Part shown: in pieces, positions 6,486 to 13,548 of the stretch
How positions within the stretch are numbered: position 1 is the first letter of the stretch
Layout of the letters: every line of letters starts with the position of its first letter
Source: a virus
Direction: 5' to 3' (one strand)
Virus record (IMG/VR): IMGVR_UViG_3300021136_000056
Location: 1-24,665 of that record
Length of the DNA stretch: 24,665 nucleotides
The notes under the pieces: model-generated
The model's database searches: none
What the model was told of the DNA's origin: nothing
The model's input: only the letters and a program-made list of their open reading frames with translations
Translations under genes and position numbers: made by a program

Positions 6486-6785
6486 ATGGCTACTAATGAA
6501 TTAGAAATTTGCACAATCCACAGCTATGCATTTCCAAAAGGCTTTAATTGCAGGGACTGCATTGCTGAGAAAAAGGCCAAGCCACATGATATGGTTAATC
6601 ACCCTAAGCATTACACTAGCCACCCAAGTGGGGTTGAGTGCATTCAAATTACTGAGCATATGGGGTTTAACTTGGGTAATGCTATGAAGTATGTATGGCG
6701 TGCCGATGAAAAAGGTAATGATGTTGAGGATCTACGTAAGGCAGTTTGGTACATTAACCGTGAAATAGCTAAGAGGATCAAATAA
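6486..6785 (+). CDS. DUF3310 protein with N-terminal Cys/His pair motif (T7 gp1.7 nucleotide kinase-like)
   Basis: 99 residues. The DUF3310 core is plain: VNHPKHYTSHPSGVECI at 37-53, the NLGNAMKYVWRADEKG segment at 62-77 and DLRKAVWYINREI at 82-94. T7 gp1.7, which carries this domain, is a nucleotide kinase acting on dTMP and dGMP, so a role in dNTP supply is reasonable but unproven here. The first 30 residues add C9-x2-H12 and C22-x2-C25, which could bind a zinc ion. AAGGG precedes the ATG at 6486. The stop overlaps the next start (TAATG). The gene lies in the same chain as the PPK2, a possible second step in nucleotide phosphorylation. Confidence 0.85.
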   Translation: MATNELEICTIHSYAFPKGFNCRDCIAEKKAKPHDMVNHPKHYTSHPSGVECIQITEHMGFNLGNAMKYVWRADEKGNDVEDLRKAVWYINREIAKRIK

Positions 6786-6988
6786 TGGAACCTATTCCAT
6801 TTGCTGGCTGGGTTGATTTTGACCCCCCTAATAAGACAGAAATCGAGGGTATTTTAAAGGATATGCTTGGTGATGACCCTCAAAGTGGAATAAAATATAT
6901 AGTATTGGCCGATGGTTCGGTCTATTATTTCCGCAAAGAAGGAGACCGATATGCCTTATGTGAACAAGCCAAGACCCTACAAGCATGA
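6785..6988 (+). CDS. Small hypothetical protein, 67 residues
   Basis: ATG at 6785 overlaps the DUF3310 stop by one base, with AGAGGA upstream. The product is acidic, begins MEPIPFAGWVDFDPPNKTE and contains a strand-rich centre (KYIVLADGSVYYFRKEG) like a small beta hairpin domain. Its last 38 bases overlap the start of the HNH gene. I do not recognise the family. Confidence 0.65.
   Translation: MEPIPFAGWVDFDPPNKTEIEGILKDMLGDDPQSGIKYIVLADGSVYYFRKEGDRYALCEQAKTLQA
6939..6944 (+). promoter_or_regulatory. Ribosome binding site deciding the HNH start
   Basis: AAGGAG lies six bases before ATG 6951 and supports that start over an upstream in-frame GTG at 6912, which would extend the protein by 13 unconvincing residues. 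Confidence 0.7.
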
Positions 6989-7247
6989 GTATGAAATGTA
7001 TGATGGAACACCAGCCGTTAAGAAGAAGCGGGCCGAGCGTAATAAAGCTCGCCGTATGCTTGAGAAAGCTGGAGTCGTTCACAAGGGGGATGGCAAGGAT
7101 GTCGACCACAAGACTCCTTTATCCAAAGGTGGTAAGACTGTCCGCAGTAACTTGCGAGCCGAGTCTGCCAGCGCCAACAGATCGTATAGCCGAAACTCAG
7201 ACCATACAGTAAAGCGGAATAAACCTAAAAATGGAAATAGTCGATAA
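6951..7247 (+). CDS. HNH endonuclease-like protein
   Basis: 98 residues, highly basic. The HNH signature is spread over residues 52-76: D52-H53 in VDHKTPLSKGG, N67 in SNLRAES and N76 in SANRS. This is the DH...P-L-x-x-G-G...N-L...N pattern of small phage HNH nucleases. These cleave DNA as nicking, homing or packaging-linked enzymes. The gene is not next to a terminase and is not inserted in a conserved gene, so neither packaging nor homing is directly supported. It overlaps the previous gene by 38 bases and the SNF2 helicase by 17, so the two nucleic-acid enzymes are probably made together. Confidence 0.8.
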   Translation: MPYVNKPRPYKHEYEMYDGTPAVKKKRAERNKARRMLEKAGVVHKGDGKDVDHKTPLSKGGKTVRSNLRAESASANRSYSRNSDHTVKRNKPKNGNSR

Positions 7248-8793
7248 CAAAGCAATTGTAATAACTACACGCAGACCGAACCTAATAACTGAATGTATAC
7301 CTAAAAGCGAAGTAATTGATACAGAGGGCGACATACATAAGGTTGCTGTTCATTGGGGTTTAGAAGAAGCACAAACCCTTAATAAGCTGAAGATAAAAAA
7401 CATTCCTTCGCCTATTAATAAAGAATATAAATGGCCTGGACTTTTTAAGCCTATGGCGCACCAAATAGAAACTGCTAGTTTCTTGACCCTAAACCAGCGT
7501 GCTTTTTGTTTTAATGAACAAGGTACTGGAAAAACTGCGTCGGCTATATGGGCAGCAGATTATCTAATGGAAACAAACCGTATTGGTCGTGTACTTATTA
7601 TCTGCCCACTATCTATTATGCAGTCGGCTTGGCAAGCAGATTTATTTAAGTTTGTTATGCACCGTAAGGTTGCCGTAGCTTATGGGGATAGACTTAAACG
7701 TAAAGCTATTATTGATAGCGATGCACAGTTTGTAATCATTAACTATGATGGTGTTGAAATCGTAGCCGATGATATTGCAAGAAACAATTTTGACTTAGTT
7801 ATTATCGATGAAGCTAATGCATATAAAACTGTTACTACGCAGCGTTGGAAAACCCTTAACCATATCTTAACTCCACGCACTTGGCTATGGATGATGACTG
7901 GTACGCCAGCAGCACAAAGTCCTACTGATGCGTTTGGTTTAGCAAAGATGTGTGTGCCCGACAATGTACCTAGATTCTTTGGCTCTTTCCGTGACCAGAC
8001 TATGGTCAACGTAAGTAAATATCGCTGGTTACCTAAACCCGATGCCCAGCAAACTGTATTTAATGCACTACAACCCGCAATTAGATTTGAGAAAAAAGAT
8101 TGCTTAGACCTACCAGAGGTGACACATGTTTACAGGGACGCCCCCCTTACTGCGCAACAGGAGAAATACTACAAACTCCTCAAAAAAGAAATGCTCATGG
8201 TCGCTGATGGAGAAGAAGTCAGCACTGTCAATGCTGCTATTAATCTCAATAAGCTGCTTCAAATTAGCGGTGGTGCTGTTTACTCTGATACTGGTGCTGT
8301 TGTTGAATTTGACGTTTCTAATCGGTTACGAGTTATCGAAGAAGTTATTAACGAAGCTAGCCACAAAGTTCTTGTCTTTGTACCGTTCACGCATACAATA
8401 GAACTACTCAGTGCGTATTTGAGAGGGGCAGGTATTAGCTGCGAAATTATAAATGGGGCTGTTCCCGTAAATAAACGTACTGAAATTTTCAAGAAATTTC
8501 AAGAAGAATCTGAGCCACGTGTACTTCTTATACAACCCCAAGCAGCTTCACACGGAGTCACACTAACAGCAGCAGATACCATCGTCTGGTATGCACCAGT
8601 AACATCTATTGAAACTTACTTGCAAGCTAATGCTCGTATTGATAGGCAAGGTCAAAAGAATAAGATGACTATAGTGCACATTAAGGGTAGTCCCGTAGAG
8701 ACAAAGCTGTATCATATGTTGCAAAATAAGCTTGATGTTCATGAAAAAATAATTGATTTATATAAACAAGAAGTAGTTGACACAGTAAAGTAG
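7231..8793 (+). CDS. SNF2-type DEAD/DEAH helicase
   Basis: 520 residues, an ATP-driven DNA translocase or helicase of superfamily 2. Helicase N lobe: the Q-motif-like MAHQIETA at 75-82, Walker A NEQGTGKT at 95-102 (K101), Walker B IIDEAN (D193-E194) and motif III MMTGTPA at 221-227. C lobe: VLVFVPFTHT at 380-389, motif V QAASHGVTLT at 437-446 and motif VI QANARIDRQGQ at 465-475. The RxDRxGQ form and spacing fit SNF2 relatives seen in phages. It may act in replication start, fork repair or remodelling of host DNA proteins. It follows the HNH gene with overlap. It ends just before a promoter, so it is probably the last gene of this transcription segment. Confidence 0.92.
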   Translation: MEIVDNKAIVITTRRPNLITECIPKSEVIDTEGDIHKVAVHWGLEEAQTLNKLKIKNIPSPINKEYKWPGLFKPMAHQIETASFLTLNQRAFCFNEQGTGKTASAIWAADYLMETNRIGRVLIICPLSIMQSAWQADLFKFVMHRKVAVAYGDRLKRKAIIDSDAQFVIINYDGVEIVADDIARNNFDLVIIDEANAYKTVTTQRWKTLNHILTPRTWLWMMTGTPAAQSPTDAFGLAKMCVPDNVPRFFGSFRDQTMVNVSKYRWLPKPDAQQTVFNALQPAIRFEKKDCLDLPEVTHVYRDAPLTAQQEKYYKLLKKEMLMVADGEEVSTVNAAINLNKLLQISGGAVYSDTGAVVEFDVSNRLRVIEEVINEASHKVLVFVPFTHTIELLSAYLRGAGISCEIINGAVPVNKRTEIFKKFQEESEPRVLLIQPQAASHGVTLTAADTIVWYAPVTSIETYLQANARIDRQGQKNKMTIVHIKGSPVETKLYHMLQNKLDVHEKIIDLYKQEVVDTVK

Positions 8794-8805
8794 TTGTTGT
8801 AGTAT
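8777..8805 (+). promoter_or_regulatory. Sigma-70-like promoter
   Basis: A perfect -35 box TTGACA (8777-8782), a 17-base spacer and a -10 box TAGTAT (8800-8805, four of six matches) lie across the end of the SNF2 gene and the 54-base gap after it. The transcript would start near 8812. A short TCGG/CCGA hairpin is possible in its leader. It would drive the second replication block from 8848 using host RNA polymerase. Confidence 0.6.
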
Positions 8806-8847
8806 TAATTATCGGGCAAAGATCCGAAATAACTTAAGGAAAACGAA

Positions 8848-9267
8848 ATGATACAAGATGCCGAAACGGTAGAACCCATTGCCAATATAGATAAGCTAGT
8901 CGAAGTCTATATTAAAATTCGTGATGCACGTGATGAAGTGCGTCGTGAAGCAGATAAAAAAGAAGCTGATTTAAACGAGCAGCTAGAAATTATTTCCCAG
9001 CAGATACTTGAGGTTTGCAAGCAGACTGGTGCCGACAGCATTAAAACACAACACGGTACTGCTATGCGAGGCGTCAAGTCACGTTTCTGGACTAATGATT
9101 GGGAGAAGTTTTACGAGTTCTTATTTGAACAAAAAGCCCCCGAATTATTAGAAAGAAGAATTCACCAAACCAACATGAAGCAATTCTTGGAGGAGAATCC
9201 GGACATGCATCCCGCCGGCCTAAATGTGGAACGCACATACGCTATAACTGTAAGGAGAAGCAAATGA
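8848..9267 (+). CDS. Coiled-coil hypothetical phage protein
   Basis: 139 residues. The N-terminal half (about residues 14-60) is a heptad-rich coiled coil (DKLVEVYIKIRDARDEVRRE and on). The C-terminal half is compact, with WTNDWEKFYEFLFEQ and a final beta-like RTYAITVRRSK. The layout resembles small phage proteins encoded before single-stranded DNA-binding genes, and some Gam-like nuclease inhibitors share a long helical hairpin. I cannot assign it firmly. The start follows AAGGAAAACG, a reasonable ribosome site. Its stop overlaps the next start as ATGA. Confidence 0.75.
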   Translation: MIQDAETVEPIANIDKLVEVYIKIRDARDEVRREADKKEADLNEQLEIISQQILEVCKQTGADSIKTQHGTAMRGVKSRFWTNDWEKFYEFLFEQKAPELLERRIHQTNMKQFLEENPDMHPAGLNVERTYAITVRRSK

Positions 9268-10151
9268 GTAACGTCGCCTTGTTCAACCAAAATCTACCCG
9301 ACTATCTTAAAGAAGTCGAACTTGATGAAGTCACTAAAGCCCTATCGGGTGGTGGTGAGAGTCAAACTAAACGCATTGCGCTCGGACCAAACAAGTTCGT
9401 GCTTAAAGTAAACGGCGCTGAGATTTCAAAGACCAACACAAACAAGTTGGAAGTTGTAATCGTTAATGCATCTAAGCATATTTCCAGAACATTCTATGCA
9501 AAAGCATGGGACCCAAAAGCTGATGCAGCTCCACCTGATTGCTGGTCTAATGATGGCGAGAAACCTGATGCTTCTGTTAAAGAGCCACAAGCGTCAAGCT
9601 GCACAGGATGTCCACAAGACATTAATGGTTCTGGTCAAGGTAGTACTAAAGCCTGCCGTAAGAACCGTCGTATTGCTGTAGCTTTAGCTTCTGATTTAGG
9701 TGGTGATGTTTATCAAATGACATTGCAATCCAAGTCAATCTTCTACGATATGAAAGACCCTGGCGATTTAGATCACATGCCATTTAACCAATACGCTAAG
9801 TATGTTGGCTCACAAGGCTACAACTTAATTAACTTGGTTACTGAAATGCGATTTGATGAAGACTCAACAGTCGGTAAGTTGTTCTTCCGCCCAGTACGCT
9901 TCTTAGAGAAACACGAGTGGGAACAAGCTGTTAAGTTGAGCGAAACCCCAGCAGCTAAGAATGCTATTGCTATGACTGTCGCACAAACAGATGGTGTTAA
10001 GAAGTTAGCTGCGCCTACTGCAGCAGCACCAAAGGCAGAAGCCGACCCTATTCCTGAGCCTAAAAAGCGTGAGGAAAAGAAAGCCGAGCCTACACCTAAG
10101 CGTGACTTAAAAGCCGTGATGAGCGGTTGGTCTACTGACGATTCAGAATGA
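9264..10151 (+). CDS. Possible single-stranded DNA-binding protein with four-cysteine site
   Basis: 295 residues. The N-terminal and central parts are beta-rich. Residues C93, C113, C116 and C131 (C-x19-C-x2-C-x14-C, within PPDCWSNDGEKPD and SSCTGCPQD) look like a zinc site. A Pro/Lys/Glu/Ala-rich linker (about 248-282) leads to an acidic end, SGWSTDDSE. A folded core, a flexible linker and an acidic tip that recruits partners is the design of phage SSBs such as T7 gp2.5 and T4 gp32, and gp32 also binds zinc. No sequence motif proves the assignment. It lies between a coiled-coil protein and an HTH protein, upstream of the primase-helicase. An unknown replication accessory protein is the alternative. 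Confidence 0.55.
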   Translation: MSNVALFNQNLPDYLKEVELDEVTKALSGGGESQTKRIALGPNKFVLKVNGAEISKTNTNKLEVVIVNASKHISRTFYAKAWDPKADAAPPDCWSNDGEKPDASVKEPQASSCTGCPQDINGSGQGSTKACRKNRRIAVALASDLGGDVYQMTLQSKSIFYDMKDPGDLDHMPFNQYAKYVGSQGYNLINLVTEMRFDEDSTVGKLFFRPVRFLEKHEWEQAVKLSETPAAKNAIAMTVAQTDGVKKLAAPTAAAPKAEADPIPEPKKREEKKAEPTPKRDLKAVMSGWSTDDSE

Positions 10152-10375
10152 GTCTAAGAGGCTACAGCTATCGCTTGGTCAAAGCAGTTCAAGCTGCTAA
10201 TCCTGAGTTAATCGGGGTTCGGCTTGGACAGCATTGCATAGCCAAAGATATACCAGTATGGGAAGTGGCAGAGCTATTTAGCGTTTCTCGTATGTCGGTG
10301 TATCAATGGTTCACTGGGGCTTCAAAACCTCACCCACGCAAAGCTGAATTAATAAAGAAGTATCTATCGAAGTAA
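10148..10375 (+). CDS. Small helix-turn-helix protein
   Basis: 75 residues starting by ATGA overlap. The C-terminal half carries a clear helix-turn-helix: VWEVAELFSVSRMSVYQWF (about 37-55), with the typical S-x-x-x-V-Y-x-W recognition helix, followed by TGASKPHPRKAELIKKYL. It resembles the DNA-binding half of Cro/C1-like or MerR-like small regulators. No dimerisation domain is evident. It may regulate phage genes or assist replication start. The structured RNA at 10382-10448 follows directly. Confidence 0.75.
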   Translation: MSLRGYSYRLVKAVQAANPELIGVRLGQHCIAKDIPVWEVAELFSVSRMSVYQWFTGASKPHPRKAELIKKYLSK

Positions 10376-10381
10376 GTCTAC

Positions 10382-10448
10382 GGGGGCAGCTAGCTTGACG
10401 GAGCGAATAGGGGTATTGCCGAACCCCATGCTGCCCTTTTCTTTTCGG
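10382..10448 (+). terminator. Structured intergenic hairpin with U-rich tail (terminator or attenuator)
   Basis: An outer stem GGGCAGC (10384-10390) pairs exactly with GCTGCCC (10430-10436) and is followed by TTTTCTTTT. Inside it, GGGGT (10410-10414) pairs with ACCCC (10423-10427). The inner loop holds CCGAA, which can pair with TTCGG at 10443-10447, giving a possible pseudoknot or an alternative fold. The U-rich tail suggests an intrinsic terminator, but the 39-base span between the outer arms is longer than usual. The stretch sits just before the primase-helicase gene and could set its expression. Confidence 0.5.
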
Positions 10449-10460
10449 TTCTGAGGTTAT

Positions 10461-13295
10461 ATGGCAACAACAGATCTACTGACGCATTTACTCGCACCAG
10501 AAGGTGAAGGGTATTATTGTATCGTCGGTTTACGGCAAGACGAAGTAAGACCTAAGCAAACATTCCATGCAACGCTTGCAGAATGTGCTACCAAGATTGA
10601 TGAATTATTGCAAGAAAAATGCAATGTGTACTTTGCTTGCGCTAAATATAAAGACCCTAAAGAAGGGCGTATTCAGCCTAACGGCAATATTATTAAAGCT
10701 TTTTGGATTGACGTCGATTGTGGCTTGGGCAAGCCATATGCAGATCAAGTTGAAGGCTTATCGGCTCTCAAGGAGTTCTGTGCAAAAGTGCACCTACCTT
10801 TGCCGACGATAGTCAATTCAGGTCGTGGTATTCATGCTTATTGGAGATTGTCTAGTGTAATTGACCGATCACAATGGAAGCCTATTGCTGAACGACTTAA
10901 AGCACTATGCGAAGAATACGAGTTTCATGCTGACCCATCACGTACTGCTGATAACGCATCTATTTTGCGTGTGCCTGAAACACTTAACTTTAAAGATGAA
11001 GAAGGTTTACCTGTAGAAATACTATCGGTTGAACCTGAGCTTGAGTACGAAGCAATTAAGTCTGTAATTGGTGTATTAATTGCACCTGATTGGGTACCGA
11101 AGAAACTTGATGAAGTAACTAAAGCACTGCTTGGTAATAAAGCTAGTCGGTTTAAAACCATCATGATAAAAACACTTGATGGCAAAGGCTGTGCTCAACT
11201 TGAAAACGTTGTAGTAAACCAAGACAGTATTGAAGAACCATTATGGAGGGCAGGCCTGTCTATAGCGGCAGCCTGTATAGATAGCGATGAGGCAATTCAC
11301 CAAATTTCCAGTGCGCACCCGGACTATTCGCCAGAAGCGACGGAGAGAAAGGCCCGCTCTACTAAGGGTCCCTACACTTGCGAGACGTTCCAAAAAATTA
11401 ACCCATCGGGATGCGAAACGTGCCAGCATAAAGGCAAGATATCGTCGCCGATACAGCTTGGATCCGAGATCTTGGTTTCGGAGGATTCTATCATCGTTGA
11501 GAAGACGGAAGATGGTGGGGAGGAAACGTTCGATATTCCAGAATATCCATTTCCGTATTTTAGAGGGAAGAATGGCGGAGTATACGTAAAGATTGAAACC
11601 GAAGAAGGCGATGATGCGCTTAATATTTACGAGCATGACTTTTATATTGTTAAGCGTCTATATGATCCCGCTAAAGGTGAGTCACTTTGGTTTAGACTAC
11701 ACCTTCCTAGAGATGGCGTAAAAGAATTTTCTCTGCCTATTACTGACGTAATGGCACTGGATAAGCTAAAAGATAAGCTAGGCTTTCATGGTGTGCTCGG
11801 TGGTAAGAAGCAAATGGAAGCAGTTATGTCCTACGTCATCACATCTGCTAAAAACCTACAACATAAAATGGAGCTAGAAGTTATGCGTAATCAATTCGGC
11901 TGGGCCGACAAAGACACGAAGTTTATTATTGGAGAGCAAGAAATATCTGCAGATAAGATAGCGTATAGCCCACCTTCTACTGCCACTGGCTCTTTAGCTG
12001 ACCATTTAAAGCCAGCGGGTGACTACGGTGCTTGGAAGAAAACAGTTAAGGTATACGACGCTCCTGGATTTGAGCCACATGCGTTTGGCTTTTTTACTGC
12101 ATTTGGCGCTCCACTGCTTAAGCATTTGAACTTTAAAGGCGGCATCATTAATTTAATTAACAATACATCGGGTACTGGTAAGTCTACTATTCTTAAGATG
12201 TGCAACAGTGTTTGGGGTCATCCAGAGGAGCTTATGTTGCAGTGGAAAGATACAATGAACTCCATTATTCACCGTATGGGTGTAATGAATAACTTGCCTG
12301 TGACTATTGATGAGGTTACTAAGCTGTCTGGAGACCACTTCTCTGACCTAGCCTACAGCGCATCACAAGGTCGTGGTAAGAACCGTATGCAGCAGCATGC
12401 TAACTCTGAACGTATTAATGCTACTAAGTGGGCAACTATTGTATTGTGCAGTTCAAATGCTTCTTTCTATGACAAGCTGTCTACTCTTAAGTCTACACCT
12501 GATGGTGAATTCATGCGTTTGTTAGAGTACAAGATTGATTTAACTGGCAACCTTACTAAAGAAGAAGCCGATGTTATATTTAATCGCTTGTACGATAACT
12601 ATGGTCATGCTGGCGTTGAGTATGCTAAGTATTTGGTAAACGACCTAGAGGCAGCTATCGACCTAGTCATGCAGGTTCAACAGAAGTTGGATAAAGCGGT
12701 CGGCTTAACAAACAGAGAGCGCTTCTGGTCAGCTATCGTTGCATGTAATATTGCTGGTGCTTTGATTGCTAAAGATTTAGGTATTATCGACTTTGATATC
12801 AAGCGTGTATATGACTGGATTGTTAAAGAATTAAAAGTTATGCGCACCGAGATTAAGGCTCCTACACAAAGCCAAGCTAGTGTGATTGGCGAGTTCATGA
12901 ACTCACACCGTGCAGCCGTATTAGTTATTAATGGCGAGGCCGACAAGCGTTCTGGAATGGAGCAGCTTCCTATTCTTGAGCCTAAGTTCAATGACTTGTT
13001 TGTCCGTATTGAACCAGATAATAAGCACATCTATATTAATGCCAAGCAGTTCCGTAAGTATTGTTCTGACAATCAGATTACTTTAAAAGATGTATTGACT
13101 CACCTGCAAGCAGATAAAGCGTACTTGGGGCAAGTTAAGAAGCGGCTTGGAAAAGGAACTAAAATTATTTCATCTTCTGTAGATGCATATTTGTTCGATA
13201 TGAATAACCCGCATTTCCATGAAACTGAACACTTCATTGAAGAAACTAAGAGCGTTACTATAGATGTTGATTCACGGACTGGACTTCCGAGTTAA
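10461..13295 (+). CDS. Primase-helicase fusion: AEP-type primase plus P-loop helicase (DUF927-like)
   Basis: 944 residues. The N-terminal domain (about 1-190) is an archaeo-eukaryotic primase-polymerase. It has the metal-binding hhDhD motif in AFWIDVDCG (D84, D86), the S-G-R-G-I-H motif (S120-H125) and the third block around LRVPETLNFKD (169-179). A middle segment has C307, C318 and C321 in CETF..GCETCQHKG, probably part of a zinc site. The C-terminal half is a P-loop ATPase resembling DUF927 helicases: Walker A NTSGTGKST (568-576, K574), Walker B VTIDEV (D617-E618) and a sensor Asn in VLCSSN (N666). Such fusions make primers and unwind at the fork. The start follows TGAGG at 10451-10455. Bases 11241-11636, the linker between domains, have distinctly different codon use (TCG, ACG, CCG, GAG). 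Confidence 0.9.
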   Translation: MATTDLLTHLLAPEGEGYYCIVGLRQDEVRPKQTFHATLAECATKIDELLQEKCNVYFACAKYKDPKEGRIQPNGNIIKAFWIDVDCGLGKPYADQVEGLSALKEFCAKVHLPLPTIVNSGRGIHAYWRLSSVIDRSQWKPIAERLKALCEEYEFHADPSRTADNASILRVPETLNFKDEEGLPVEILSVEPELEYEAIKSVIGVLIAPDWVPKKLDEVTKALLGNKASRFKTIMIKTLDGKGCAQLENVVVNQDSIEEPLWRAGLSIAAACIDSDEAIHQISSAHPDYSPEATERKARSTKGPYTCETFQKINPSGCETCQHKGKISSPIQLGSEILVSEDSIIVEKTEDGGEETFDIPEYPFPYFRGKNGGVYVKIETEEGDDALNIYEHDFYIVKRLYDPAKGESLWFRLHLPRDGVKEFSLPITDVMALDKLKDKLGFHGVLGGKKQMEAVMSYVITSAKNLQHKMELEVMRNQFGWADKDTKFIIGEQEISADKIAYSPPSTATGSLADHLKPAGDYGAWKKTVKVYDAPGFEPHAFGFFTAFGAPLLKHLNFKGGIINLINNTSGTGKSTILKMCNSVWGHPEELMLQWKDTMNSIIHRMGVMNNLPVTIDEVTKLSGDHFSDLAYSASQGRGKNRMQQHANSERINATKWATIVLCSSNASFYDKLSTLKSTPDGEFMRLLEYKIDLTGNLTKEEADVIFNRLYDNYGHAGVEYAKYLVNDLEAAIDLVMQVQQKLDKAVGLTNRERFWSAIVACNIAGALIAKDLGIIDFDIKRVYDWIVKELKVMRTEIKAPTQSQASVIGEFMNSHRAAVLVINGEADKRSGMEQLPILEPKFNDLFVRIEPDNKHIYINAKQFRKYCSDNQITLKDVLTHLQADKAYLGQVKKRLGKGTKIISSSVDAYLFDMNNPHFHETEHFIEETKSVTIDVDSRTGLPS

Positions 13296-13461
13296 TTGGA
13301 AGAATTTTGTAGTTGGTTCCTCCTTTTTTATTCCGTGTTTGGATACAGAGGAGGCTTTAGCCACAGTCTTAAGAACTACAAAACGCTTAGGGTATATAGT
13401 AAAAACTAGGGTTGTTGTGGAGAAAGGGCTAGGGGGCTTGCGTATTTGGAGGATTAAGTAG
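13264..13461 (+). CDS. Small hypothetical protein, 65 residues
   Basis: ATG at 13264 lies 32 bases inside the end of the primase-helicase gene in another frame. The product (FRVNWKNFVVGSSFFIPCLD, EEALATVLRTTKRLGYIVKT, ending GLRIWRIK) is compact and mixed alpha/beta. From memory, short phage proteins with a W-x-x-F-x-x-G-S-S-F-F-x-P-C opening and an RxWRI end exist and are unannotated. No clear ribosome site precedes the start, so coupling to the upstream gene is likely. It is the last + strand gene before the terminator. Confidence 0.7.
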   Translation: MLIHGLDFRVNWKNFVVGSSFFIPCLDTEEALATVLRTTKRLGYIVKTRVVVEKGLGGLRIWRIK

Positions 13462-13473
13462 TATTATTACTCC

Positions 13474-13493
13474 GTAGTCTCTCCTTGGACTAC
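13474..13493. repeat. Inverted repeat in the convergent gene junction
   Basis: GTAGTC (13474-13479) and GACTAC (13488-13493) form a 6-bp stem with an 8-base loop. There is no T-run after it, so it is probably not a terminator by itself. It may protect transcript ends or bind a protein. Confidence 0.4.
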
Positions 13494-13523
13494 TCGTTCG
13501 TTTCCTTCGGATATTTCCGTTTA

Positions 13524-13548
13524 CCCCACCCTAGCGGTGGGGTTTTTT
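13524..13548 (+). terminator. Intrinsic terminator ending the + strand genes
   Basis: CCCCACC (13524-13530), loop CTAGC and GGTGGGG (13536-13542) form a perfect 7-bp GC-rich stem followed directly by six T residues (13543-13548). It ends + strand transcription. Its T-run overlaps the stop codon of the converging - strand giant gene. On the - strand the hairpin is not followed by T residues, so it is chiefly a + strand terminator. Confidence 0.9.

Noticed and set aside
10395-10400. TTGACG as a -35 box before the primase-helicase
   Set aside because: No -10 box at proper spacing. The region is better explained by RNA folding.
11241-11636. Antisense frame (131 residues) and a + frame (11287-11589) inside the primase-helicase
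   Set aside because: Both products are Arg-rich and unlike real proteins. They reflect the local codon-use change, kept as a finding instead.
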